Positions 7,883 to 16,436 of a stretch of DNA of 36,411 nt are shown one piece after another. The DNA comes from Candidatus Poribacteria bacterium (GTDB taxonomy: Bacteria; Poribacteria; WGA-4E; WGA-3G), in the NCBI GenBank assembly GCA_022821495.1, contig JAJEDN010000038.1, forward strand, positions 1 through 36,411, given 5' to 3'. Below the pieces are notes generated by a model, which saw only the letters and a list, made by a program, of their open reading frames with translations, searched no databases and was not told the DNA's origin. Every line of letters starts with the position of its first letter. Within the stretch, counting starts at the first letter, position 1. The position numbers and the translations under genes are program-made.

Positions 7883-10582
7883 TCACGGGTTGGATGGCGG
7901 TTCATAGCTATTGGTGTGTTCATGAATCGGTTGGCGTTCGCGGTTGACGTTTGGGTCGGCGCGTCGGGGGATGCCTGTGATTGCATCGACGGATTCGTCT
8001 GCTTTAAAGCGTAGGTAGAGTTTCTGCGATTTCGCGGCGAGCGATGGGTTTTTAAGGGCGCGGTAACACCGCATCATGTTGTAGTGTGCGTCTAAATCCT
8101 CTGGATCGACGGTGAGCGTTTTCTTGAATTCGGTGAGCGCTGTTTCGTATTCACGTTTTAGGAAGTGCATACGTCCGAGCCGGTTTCGGACACGCGTATC
8201 GCGCGGAAACTGCGCAGCGGCGCGCTGGAGATGCTCAATCGCTGTGTCGTAGTTACCGTGTGCTTCTTGAACAACGGCGTAAAAGTAGTGGACTTTCGCG
8301 CGGTGTGGATTATCAGATGACAACGTTTTCTGGATTTCAAATGCTTTCTCAAGCATCGCTTCGGCACCCTGCATATCGCCTTCTTCAATTTTGACTCTCG
8401 CTACATTCACCCACCCGTCGAGGTATCCGGGTTCGAGTTCGGTTACCTTCAGGAACGCAGTCTCAGCGGCTTTCAGATCGCCTTGTAGGAGAAGCCCGAT
8501 ACCATAGTCGTTCCAGCGTTCGCGTGCGTTCTCTATGGCTTTAGTGGACGGAAACCCAGGGTCTGTGTCTACTACTTTTAAGGTTGCTGTAGCAGCTGCC
8601 ATCTCTGTAATCGGTAGGTTTGGAATTGCCTTGATCTTTCCTGCGACGTCTGAAGTATCACCCGTCCAGACCCACTTGCCGTCATCGTAGCCTTTGTCTA
8701 CTTGGAAGTCGGTGTCTTCTGGGTCACGCACACCGGCATAAGCCCACTGTGTGTGCCACCAATTGAACTTACGATAGTTAAGCTTCGCCTCGACTGTGAG
8801 GGTATTCCCACAATCGGATGGGATTTCGAGTCGGTAGCGGACGGTATCAGCGGCACCCGGTGGGATTGTGTTTGAATAGAGGACTGTTCGCAGTGCCCAA
8901 GCGTTCCGTTTGTTAATGAGGTTTCCGTGTGCGTCGAGCATGTAGGCGCGGTAAAAATGCGCGCCCGGATCAACGGGGCCGTTTCCGTCGGGTGCAGCGA
9001 TCCTGCCGTTCCAGAAAACAGTTTTGCCGGTTTCATCGGTGGCTTTCACCTCCACCCAGATGTCGAATGCGTCAATCGTACCTGTCGGAAACCGGTGTCC
9101 GACACCCCGCGTGCGGACCACCACATCGATCCGTGTGTTGTCATTTCGTGTGACTTCAACGCCGTCGCTTGGGATCGGTGTGCCGTCTGCGAATAGGTCC
9201 AACGTTACGACTTCATCCTGCAAGAAATCTGTTACGGCTTTGAGTTGGTCTGGATGTTGGTTGACGAAGGGGAGTGCCGTATTCGCAGCGGGGAAACGGT
9301 GATCGTGAACCTTGCCGTTGATATTAGCAGCATCTGTGGAATCGACGAGTGGCATGTGACAATCGACACATTTCTTCGCCGTTTCCGGATAGTAGAAAGA
9401 CAGCGCACCTTGATGCGAGACTCCACTTTTCTGCCACTGGTCATAGTCGTTGAAGCCGCGTACCCAACGGAAGTTGTTGACGGGTTCATCGAGGTGCACT
9501 TTATGACAGGTTGAACAGAATTCGGCGGTGTTTTGGCGATGAAACGGTTTGAGGAAACTCTTTTTGTGCGGTTCCGGATCGAGTCGGATGAGATAGTTGT
9601 GCAGATTCCGAATAAGCGGATTATCGCTGGCAGCGATGTCGTGGAGCGGTGGGTATTTAATCACGTATCCGCTATTGCCCATGGTATCTTTGACGCGTTC
9701 AATAGAGTGGCACGCCGTGCAGGCGAGTCCGGCTTGTGCAGCAGGCGTATGGAGGTTCTCCCGAATAGGTTTGTCCATCACGCCGTTGAGGAGGACTGCT
9801 GGGTCGTGGCAGCCGCCGCACCATTTGGAGGGTTGGATGCCGTTGACTTCCTGCATGTAGATGATTGACTTGCGATACCACTGGTTATTGAAAGATGAGA
9901 AGTGATGCGCGGATTCGTTCCACTGTCGATAGATGTCTGGGTGACACCCTTTTGCAGCACAGGTTTCTGATGTAAGAAAGAAATCGGTTGGAATGAGCGC
10001 GCCTGTCTCTGTTTCAACGGATGCGGGGAAAAAGTGGCCGGTGGTCCCGCCGCCTTCCTCATACATGCTCGTAGGCGGCAGTGCGGGATTTTTGACGAGA
10101 TAGGTTTCATTCGGAAGATAGTGTTGCGCGAGTTTCGCACCAATGGGGAAAATAACGACAATAGCCAATACGCCTATTGTTATTTTTCGCAACAGTGGCG
10201 TAAGAAGTTCAGCACTTCTCAGTAGGTAAATGCAGAAAAGGAGGCACCCCGCGCTTACACTGACGATGTGTGTGATGAGAAGCCACCGATAGGGGGTTGT
10301 CGCACCGACGATCATCAGATAGATACCGCTGATGATACCAACAACTATTCCGATACCCCCCAATTGTCCGAGCGTTGAAGTGCTTTGCTTTTGAGTATGG
10401 GTTTGCAAGCGATACCCTAAATGTTTATAGACATAGACGCAGAAGGGGAATATTAGGACAATGCCGAGTCCAACGTGGAGCAGGACGTTGAAGATATAAA
10501 AGAGCGTCGGTTCGCCGAAGCTGAACAGGTACGCGCTATTGAGCAGTAGAATGAGAAAGAAAATTAAAGAAAGTTTCCGCAT
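7883..10582 (-). CDS. Membrane-anchored multihaem cytochrome c with C-terminal TPR domain
   Basis: The 899-aa protein begins with about five hydrophobic segments (roughly residues 4-22, 28-52, 75-95, 100-122 and 133-150). A cytochrome c554/c'-like multihaem domain follows, with CAAKGCH (C208/C213, a CX4CH site), CGGCH (255), CTACH (288), CSTCH (356) and CVDCH (405), so five haems are expected. A beta-rich domain (about 455-680) with RGVGHRFPTGT comes next, then TPR repeats from about 687 to 850. The haem domain must be extracytoplasmic for cytochrome c maturation. A role in periplasmic electron transfer is likely; the donor and acceptor are unknown. The gene is the last of a tightly packed minus-strand run and lies 35 bp after the WD40 gene. 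No clear ribosome site is seen before the ATG. Confidence 0.85.
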   Translation of the reverse strand: MRKLSLIFFLILLLNSAYLFSFGEPTLFYIFNVLLHVGLGIVLIFPFCVYVYKHLGYRLQTHTQKQSTSTLGQLGGIGIVVGIISGIYLMIVGATTPYRWLLITHIVSVSAGCLLFCIYLLRSAELLTPLLRKITIGVLAIVVIFPIGAKLAQHYLPNETYLVKNPALPPTSMYEEGGGTTGHFFPASVETETGALIPTDFFLTSETCAAKGCHPDIYRQWNESAHHFSSFNNQWYRKSIIYMQEVNGIQPSKWCGGCHDPAVLLNGVMDKPIRENLHTPAAQAGLACTACHSIERVKDTMGNSGYVIKYPPLHDIAASDNPLIRNLHNYLIRLDPEPHKKSFLKPFHRQNTAEFCSTCHKVHLDEPVNNFRWVRGFNDYDQWQKSGVSHQGALSFYYPETAKKCVDCHMPLVDSTDAANINGKVHDHRFPAANTALPFVNQHPDQLKAVTDFLQDEVVTLDLFADGTPIPSDGVEVTRNDNTRIDVVVRTRGVGHRFPTGTIDAFDIWVEVKATDETGKTVFWNGRIAAPDGNGPVDPGAHFYRAYMLDAHGNLINKRNAWALRTVLYSNTIPPGAADTVRYRLEIPSDCGNTLTVEAKLNYRKFNWWHTQWAYAGVRDPEDTDFQVDKGYDDGKWVWTGDTSDVAGKIKAIPNLPITEMAAATATLKVVDTDPGFPSTKAIENARERWNDYGIGLLLQGDLKAAETAFLKVTELEPGYLDGWVNVARVKIEEGDMQGAEAMLEKAFEIQKTLSSDNPHRAKVHYFYAVVQEAHGNYDTAIEHLQRAAAQFPRDTRVRNRLGRMHFLKREYETALTEFKKTLTVDPEDLDAHYNMMRCYRALKNPSLAAKSQKLYLRFKADESVDAITGIPRRADPNVNRERQPIHEHTNSYEPPSNP

Positions 10583-10617
10583 TTTTTAACTATTGATAGA
10601 TTTTGAATTTTTCATTT

Positions 10618-12495
10618 TCAATTTTCGTTGTTATTAGGTGTTTGCTTCGCGATGATTTTATCCCAATCCCAAAGCAGTACCGTGCCATCCTCACTACCAC
10701 TGGCAAGGATTTTTCCGTCGTGTGAAAACACTAAAGTTTCTATCGGTTCTGTGTGCCCGGTAAGCGTTGATAATCGCTTGCCAGTGTCTACATCCCATAA
10801 CTTGATGTGACATCGACTGGAACTAAGAACTGTGTTCCCATCGGGCGAGAATGTTAATATATCCCTAAATGCCCGGCGATTATCTGGAATTACGCTGTGC
10901 TTCTGCATACCCATTGTCGTTACATCCCATAAAGTAATGCTATCCCGGTGTCCAAGTGCAATGGAAACACTATCGGGTGAGAATGCTAAACTCCATGCGC
11001 TTTCGTCGGTGAATGTAGGGAATTCGCGTCGCGCGTCCACATCCCATACCTCTGGGATGCCATGAATGCCGTACACGCAAAGTAGGGTCCCATCGGGCGA
11101 AAATGTCAACTTCCTTGGAAACGAATTCCGTGTGTTAAGATGGAACAGTTCAGTGCTGGTTTTCATATCCCACGCCTGAATATTTTTGGGACCGCGATTT
11201 GCGAGTATGTTATTGTCCGGTGAGAATGTGAGTGATATCGTGGTATCTGCAACGTTCTGCCAGGGACCAAGAAGTTGCTCATTAGTAGTGATTTTCCATA
11301 ACTGCATGCTGCCGCGCCTTTTGGGACTGGAACGGGCACCCCACCCATACGGTTTGAACGCAATTGCAATTGGACCGTTGTACCCTCGAGTCACGAAGAA
11401 TTTACCATCAGGGGACAATACGGCTAACTCGGCTAAATCGCTTTGTCCAGCAGTAAATGTGATAAGTTCCCGCTTGGTCATTAAACTCCATATTTCAACA
11501 GTGCTGTTGAACGCAGCACTCGCAAGTGTTGTTCCATCTACAAAAAACGCGACGGCTTTCACCCATTCTGTATGTCCCACAGTAAAAGTAATCAGTTCCT
11601 GTCCGGTCTCTGAATCCCAGAATCGGATTGTGCCATCTGCGCTGCCACTGGCAAGGCACTTGCTATAAAGGGGTGTTCCTTCGGGAGCGAAGGTTAGCGC
11701 ATTGATCGTGTTTTTATGTCCTCTAAGCGTTGCGCGTTCACGTCCAGTGTCCACATCCCATACCTTGATTATTTTATTTGAATCGCCACTGGCAACGATT
11801 TTACCATCAGAGGAGAAAGCAACGGTGGTAATCCAACCTTGATGCCCTCTGAGCGTTGCGCGTTTAGCACCATTCGTCTTCCATAGCTGCACTGTCTTGT
11901 CTTCGCTTCCACTAACGAGAGTTTTTCCGTCTGGTGTAAATGCCATTGCCTGAATGTCTGCTTCCTTTTCGTCTTCATCCGGTCCCTCTTTGAAAAAATT
12001 TGTATGTCCATTAAGGGTTACCCGTCGTTTTCCGGTTGTTGTGTTCCATAAATGGATTTGTGTACCGTTCTTGTCTCCGATGGCGGCCATGCTACCGTTT
12101 TGGGAGAGTGCTGCTACTTCATAGGTGTCTACGTTCCTTGGGTCCAGCAATTTGCTGCCGGTTTCTACATCCCAATAGATAATATCACCAAATTTGTCCA
12201 GACTGATCAATATTGTGTTATCTTCGGAGAACGCCAATGCTGTTATTGAATCATGTCTTTCGGCTAATTTAAGGGTTGTGAGTTTGCTATCAGTAGTCAG
12301 ATCCCATAATTGGATGACAGGGTTTGCAAATCCACCGCTGGCGAGGATTTTTCCGTCTGTTGAGAAAGCGAGCGCGTTCACCTGCCCGGTATGTTCTGTG
12401 AACAGCGCGGTCTCTTTCCCATCAGGCACGTCGTATACCCACACGCCGACATCTGTTCCCACAGCGAGACGCGTGCCGTCCGGCGAAAACCGCAT
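10618..12495 (-). CDS. Exported WD40-repeat protein (start codon uncertain)
   Basis: The product is almost entirely WD40 repeats, about 12-14 copies of the form ...VNALAFSTDGKILASG...IQLWDL, enough for two seven-blade propellers that act as protein-binding platforms. The coordinates use the first ATG (12495). However, the open frame continues upstream to a stop at 12649-12651, and that stretch encodes a clear signal peptide (KTKHLFFITFLSVAVILSSS, then FAQ and the mature protein). No ATG, GTG or TTG lies in that stretch. The only candidates are two ATC codons at 12636-12631, preceded by AAGGA. The real N-terminus is therefore probably near 12636, either with a rare AUC start or because a start codon was lost. 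The gene lies 12 bp after the lectin-domain gene and 35 bp before the cytochrome gene. Confidence 0.8.
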   Translation of the reverse strand: MRFSPDGTRLAVGTDVGVWVYDVPDGKETALFTEHTGQVNALAFSTDGKILASGGFANPVIQLWDLTTDSKLTTLKLAERHDSITALAFSEDNTILISLDKFGDIIYWDVETGSKLLDPRNVDTYEVAALSQNGSMAAIGDKNGTQIHLWNTTTGKRRVTLNGHTNFFKEGPDEDEKEADIQAMAFTPDGKTLVSGSEDKTVQLWKTNGAKRATLRGHQGWITTVAFSSDGKIVASGDSNKIIKVWDVDTGRERATLRGHKNTINALTFAPEGTPLYSKCLASGSADGTIRFWDSETGQELITFTVGHTEWVKAVAFFVDGTTLASAAFNSTVEIWSLMTKRELITFTAGQSDLAELAVLSPDGKFFVTRGYNGPIAIAFKPYGWGARSSPKRRGSMQLWKITTNEQLLGPWQNVADTTISLTFSPDNNILANRGPKNIQAWDMKTSTELFHLNTRNSFPRKLTFSPDGTLLCVYGIHGIPEVWDVDARREFPTFTDESAWSLAFSPDSVSIALGHRDSITLWDVTTMGMQKHSVIPDNRRAFRDILTFSPDGNTVLSSSRCHIKLWDVDTGKRLSTLTGHTEPIETLVFSHDGKILASGSEDGTVLLWDWDKIIAKQTPNNNEN

Positions 12496-12648
12496 GAGGT
12501 TAATGCCGCCTTTTCCGAGACGTGCGATTGCGCCTTCGGGTAATCCGGCTTTCGTGTTGTCTTGCGCGAAACTGCTTGATAGAATTACAGCAACTGATAG
12601 AAAAGTGATGAAAAATAGGTGCTTCGTTTTGATGATGTTTGTTCCTTG

Positions 12649-14004
12649 TTATTGTCCATCCAACACATCAGCTTTTTCAAGGATCGCCATCGCTGTCATC
12701 CGCAAAAGTATACTTTTAGGACTAACCGCATACCATTTCCCGTCTGTGAAGGTCGTGACAGCGTAATCTCTTTCACCAGCATCAGAGGATTCAGAAAAGA
12801 AATCATCGGGTAACCAGTTTTCGTAAGTGACGGGTTCGCCGTTATCCCACTGCCATTGTCCCTCTTTTTGAGTATCACTAAGTCCTATCCAATAGAATTC
12901 ATGTCCAAAAACAGCGGTTAACCACGCTTGTTCTGCTGCGTCGTTAATCGTAACGAGATGCGCTTTTTCTGCTGTCGCCTGGGCAACGGCATCGTCGCGA
13001 GATTCACACGGAATCCTTTTATAGGCGTGTCCGTTTGTTGGGTTGACTATCCAAACCGCGTCAAATGCTGGGATTGATATCGGTTTGGGTGCCGGTCGCG
13101 TGGTGAACGGATCGAATGGCATTTTATCAGGCGGTGGTTCAGGAACAATCGGTTCGCTATCGAAAGTGAAAGTGAGTCCATCCAGTCGGTCTCCCGGTTC
13201 AAGAAGCACAGGTTCAGCGGTTGCCTCAAGTGTTTGGTACGCCACCGAGAATGTGTAATTTGCCGTGTCATCTTTCTCGTCCAAACAAAATAGAAAGTAG
13301 CCATCAGCATCTGTTCGCGGGCTTCCACCTGAACTCCCGTGTCCATTTTCATGCGTGTAGCTGAAACCGAGGCGGAGCCGCGCATTTCGGAGCGGTGTCC
13401 CGTCTTTAAAGAGGACGCGTCCCCGAATCCGCATCCGAGGTTGCACGGTGACTTGCACGTTTTTGATATGCGACCCGGGTTCAACACTAAACCCGATCTG
13501 ACTAAAATCATTACGCGGATAGAAGGTTATACCCCGGATGTCAATAGATAAAACTTCAAAATCGGGTTCAAAGTCTTCGGTTTCCATCTCCGTAACGCCA
13601 CTTGCGTGAATCGTAGCGAAATCTTTTTCTGCTGCAGCCTTCACAATTTTTGCCTCAAGATCACTCGGAAAAAGCGCATCTACATTTTGAGGGAGTGCGC
13701 TAAAATACGACATCCGTGGCGTAATGTCTGTGATAGTAAACCGCCCGTCTGCATCTGTGCGTGCGCGTCGCGTATTCGGATAATTCATTGGAGCGAGAGC
13801 AGAGTGAAACCCGGGCCCGATAGCCATCGTGGGCCCAATCATAACGGGTAACTCGGCGACTGGATTGCCTTCTATATCAACAACGCGTCCGGAGAGAGTT
13901 CCTGTTTCCGCTTCCTGAGCGATACTGCGAGCAACGAAACCGATGAAAAGTGAAATAACCGTTATTAACAAGAATAACCCATTTGGGTAAAATGAATGTT
14001 TCAC
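12649..14004 (-). CDS. Exported protein with carboxypeptidase-regulatory-like and C-type lectin domains
   Basis: The 451-aa product starts with a signal peptide ending in IAQ-E. Two CarboxypepD_reg-like beta-sandwich segments follow (GTLSGRVVDIEGNPVAELPV near 35-55 and RIRGRVLFKDGTPLRNARL near 200-220). The C-terminal 120 residues are a C-type lectin domain (CTLD): NGHAYKRI, AHLVTINDAAEQAWL, YWIGLSDTQKEGQWQWDNGE, then PVTYENW. The start is GTG with AAAGGA 8 nt upstream. The whole ectodomain is homologous to the extracytoplasmic part of the sigma fusion encoded 31 bp upstream, but lacks the sigma and transmembrane parts. Role: probable extracytoplasmic carbohydrate or protein binder. It may compete for, or report, the ligand of the sigma fusion (inference). 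Confidence 0.85.
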   Translation of the reverse strand: MKHSFYPNGLFLLITVISLFIGFVARSIAQEAETGTLSGRVVDIEGNPVAELPVMIGPTMAIGPGFHSALAPMNYPNTRRARTDADGRFTITDITPRMSYFSALPQNVDALFPSDLEAKIVKAAAEKDFATIHASGVTEMETEDFEPDFEVLSIDIRGITFYPRNDFSQIGFSVEPGSHIKNVQVTVQPRMRIRGRVLFKDGTPLRNARLRLGFSYTHENGHGSSGGSPRTDADGYFLFCLDEKDDTANYTFSVAYQTLEATAEPVLLEPGDRLDGLTFTFDSEPIVPEPPPDKMPFDPFTTRPAPKPISIPAFDAVWIVNPTNGHAYKRIPCESRDDAVAQATAEKAHLVTINDAAEQAWLTAVFGHEFYWIGLSDTQKEGQWQWDNGEPVTYENWLPDDFFSESSDAGERDYAVTTFTDGKWYAVSPKSILLRMTAMAILEKADVLDGQ

Positions 14005-14035
14005 TATTTTTTTCCTTTCGGGTAGGACATAAGAT

Positions 14036-14273
14036 TTACTTCTTCACTGGCAAACTTTCTTTTTCAATCAGTGCTGTCCGAATTAGGGATATACCTCCAT
14101 GTCCGGGTCCAAAGTCTTCCCATTTTCCTGAAGGACCTATAATGACATAATCCTCTTCTCCACTACTGGTATCACTGGGTTGCTGAAGCCCCCAGTTTGT
14201 ATAGGTGAGAGGTTCACCGTTATCCCATGTCCATTGCCCTTCCTGCGCAATGTCGTTGAGTCCAATCCAACTT
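14036..14273 (-). pseudogene. Out-of-frame C-terminal half of the sigma-fusion lectin domain
   Basis: This frame encodes SWIGLNDIAQEGQWTWDNGE, then PLTYTNW and a C-terminal tail: exactly the part of the C-type lectin domain missing from the upstream ORF. Aligning FGGQPSWIGL with FGHEFYWIGL of the paralogue next door places one extra base (an A in CCGAAGT on the minus strand, plus positions 14272-14273). Removing it would restore a single 683-aa protein. Either a real frameshift mutation or an assembly error could explain it. Confidence 0.75.
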
Positions 14274-16088
14274 CGGTTGACCGCCAAAGACGGCTTGCAA
14301 CCACTTCTGCTCCATTTCGTCGTTAATGGTAACGAGATGCCCACCTTCGGCAGTGGCTTGGGTTTGAGCGTCTTCCCAATCCTCGCACTGAATCCTTTTG
14401 TAAGCGTGCCCATTTTCTGGACGGATGACCCATACACCCTTTATGCTCGGACTTGCTATCGGGCGTGAATCTCTTGTTGAGGCTGACGCGCCCGCGAAAC
14501 CCCCGCGTTGCCGACGCAAAGGCGATGCTGACGTGTCGTTAAACGTGAAAACAACATCGTGCGTTTGATCTCCGGGTTTGAGAAGAATCGGTTTAGCACT
14601 CACGGTCTGTCCCAGATACACAAGCGACAGCATGTAGAATGTTGGACCTCCTAAATTCATATCCATATAGTGTGTAAAATATCCCTCAGCGTCTGTTTGA
14701 ATACCACCATCTGAACTGGAAGAATTTCCGTTTAAACTTTCTGTTCGCAGACGACGTCTGATACTCGTGTTAACGATCGGTGTTCCGTCTGCGTGCTGCA
14801 CCTTTCCTCGGATGTGGGGCTGCTGCACTGTAACTTCAATGTTTTCAATACGCCTGCCCAGACTCGTAGCAAACACAACACCGCGTTCCGGCATTCCGGT
14901 TGGGTAGAGGGATAGTCCTTCAATTTGGACTTTTAAAATACGGATATCTGATTTACGATACGGAAACAGTGATAATAACACGGGACCGTCAATAGCAGTG
15001 GTAATATTAAAGCGTCCCGCTGCATCGCTTTCAGCATGAAATGGTGGGCCATCTCCTATTGGGTTACGTTCTGGTATTGGGAACCAAGCACCATTGCCAT
15101 CCACAACAGGTGTCAGGGCTATTTTGAGCTCAGAAACCGGTTTCCCTGTTTCATCAAGAATACGACCAGAGGCAGATGGAAATAACGTTACATCAGATTT
15201 GCGATGGGTATTCTCGTTCCTACCCGTTGCATCGTTCCTACCCAATTGGTTCTGCACATCCGGTTTTGACGCAAGATTCAGTATAACAGGTGCCTCAATC
15301 AACTCAACTGTCATTTCCGACGCTGCATCGAAACTGTAAGGTTTCTGGAAACGCGATAGGTATTGATTATTAGCACCTAACATTATAAATACTAAGGCTA
15401 TCGTAGAAGCGGCGATCGCCCACGGCACGAATGGTTTAGCGATAGGAGAGCCCGCAGGTTTTAAACGTGAAATCTCTCGCATGATGTTCTCTGTGAACCC
15501 AGGGGTGATTTGAAAATTGTCTAAAGCCTCTCGAATCATCGGTTCCTCCTTCTTTAAACGCTGTTGCGCACGGCGGAGGCGACTCCTAATCGTATTTTCC
15601 GACACACCTAAAAACGCGCTAATTTCTACACTGGACATCTCACCGAAGTAATACAGTGTGATGACAGTCCGTTCACTCTCTTGGAGTTTCGCAAGCAATT
15701 TTTTGACAGTTTCGCGTCGGGTTTCTACTGCTGTCCGTTCGTTCTCTTCAATGACATATCCTGAATACGTTGCCTTTTCTAACTGCGCTGTGCTCGTTTC
15801 TTCAAGTGACTGTGTCCGTAGACGCTTTTTACGGAGCCACGTGCTGCAATGATTCGCGGCAATCACATAAAGCCAGCTCGCAAAACGCTGTGGTTTTTTC
15901 AGCGTTGCCAATCTCTGATACGCCTTTAGGAATGTATCCTGTGTAATCTCCTCGGCGATGTGGAAATCTCCAACCTTACGCCACACAAGCGCGTGAACAG
16001 GCTTTTGGTATTTGTTCACAAGTTCAGTGAAGGCAGTATTATCACCATCAAGAACACGGTGGATAAGCGCAACATCGATATTTTTCAT
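14220..16088 (-). CDS. ECF sigma factor fused via one TM helix to a CarboxypepD_reg/C-type lectin ectodomain (frameshifted)
   Basis: Residues 1-180 are an ECF sigma factor. Sigma2 includes EEITQDTFLKAYQRL (46-60) and RFASWLYVIAANHCSTWLRKK; sigma4 includes YYFGEMSSVEISAFLGVSENT, then IRSRLRRAQQRLK. Residues 195-207 (TPGFTENIMREIS) resemble the pre-membrane helix of anti-sigma factors. One TM helix spans about 221-239, followed by FQKPYSFDA. The ectodomain (300-602) has two CarboxypepD_reg-like repeats and the first half of a C-type lectin domain before a frameshift near 14273 ends the frame. Topology should place sigma in the cytoplasm and the lectin part outside. A near-perfect ribosome site (GGAGGTGAT) precedes the ATG. 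Extracytoplasmic ligand sensing with release or repositioning of sigma is inference; no anti-sigma gene is nearby. Confidence 0.88.
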   Translation of the reverse strand: MKNIDVALIHRVLDGDNTAFTELVNKYQKPVHALVWRKVGDFHIAEEITQDTFLKAYQRLATLKKPQRFASWLYVIAANHCSTWLRKKRLRTQSLEETSTAQLEKATYSGYVIEENERTAVETRRETVKKLLAKLQESERTVITLYYFGEMSSVEISAFLGVSENTIRSRLRRAQQRLKKEEPMIREALDNFQITPGFTENIMREISRLKPAGSPIAKPFVPWAIAASTIALVFIMLGANNQYLSRFQKPYSFDAASEMTVELIEAPVILNLASKPDVQNQLGRNDATGRNENTHRKSDVTLFPSASGRILDETGKPVSELKIALTPVVDGNGAWFPIPERNPIGDGPPFHAESDAAGRFNITTAIDGPVLLSLFPYRKSDIRILKVQIEGLSLYPTGMPERGVVFATSLGRRIENIEVTVQQPHIRGKVQHADGTPIVNTSIRRRLRTESLNGNSSSSDGGIQTDAEGYFTHYMDMNLGGPTFYMLSLVYLGQTVSAKPILLKPGDQTHDVVFTFNDTSASPLRRQRGGFAGASASTRDSRPIASPSIKGVWVIRPENGHAYKRIQCEDWEDAQTQATAEGGHLVTINDEMEQKWLQAVFGGQPKLDWTQRHCAGRAMDMG

Positions 16089-16136
16089 AAATCACCTCCG
16101 ATTACCCTATAGTGACGCTTGTTAAGGGTAAAATCG

Positions 16137-16156
16137 GTGCATAATCATAGAAAAAA
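16137..16156 (-). promoter_or_regulatory. Motif shared by the upstream regions of both sigma-fusion genes (copy 1)
   Basis: GTGCATAAT, 2 nt, then TAGAAAAAA on the plus strand, starting 49 bp upstream of the sigma-fusion ATG. The other copy is at 20304-20323. It could be a shared promoter or operator. It does not match the classical ECF GGAAC/GTC pattern. Confidence 0.35.
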
Positions 16157-16324
16157 TAAAAGCATGTTATATATGAAATGAAATTCCGTTTTATTGATAA
16201 CTGAAATTTTACCATATTTTTTCATGAATGGCTACATATAAATGGCGAGGTTAGGGAACCTCGCCAGCGAAAGCGTTTATGGTGGATTTTAGAATTACTT
16301 GGACATTCTTAATGCTAAAGTCAA

Positions 16325-16355
16325 CCCCCTAAATCCCCCTTATCAGGGGGACTTT
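16325..16355. repeat. Dispersed palindrome (copy 1)
   Basis: CCCCCTAAAT followed by CCCCCTTATCAGGGGG and ACTTT. The hairpin arms are CCCC and GGGG around TTATCA. Related copies lie at 21187, 21232, 21351, 34973, 36172 and 36235. Confidence 0.85.
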
Positions 16356-16436
16356 GAAGGCTTCGAGAGGGTCAGGGTTATTGATAAATGTCAACTTATT
16401 TCTATAATTCACCATGGATAAGTCTTGTTGGATCGA

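Larger units (their letters stand above)
16089..16436. other. Intergenic region between the two sigma-fusion modules
   Basis: This 348-bp AT-rich stretch contains the motif GTGCATAAT-TAGAAAAA (16137-16156), also found upstream of the second sigma fusion, and one dispersed palindrome (16325-16355). No ORF is credible here. Confidence 0.6.
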
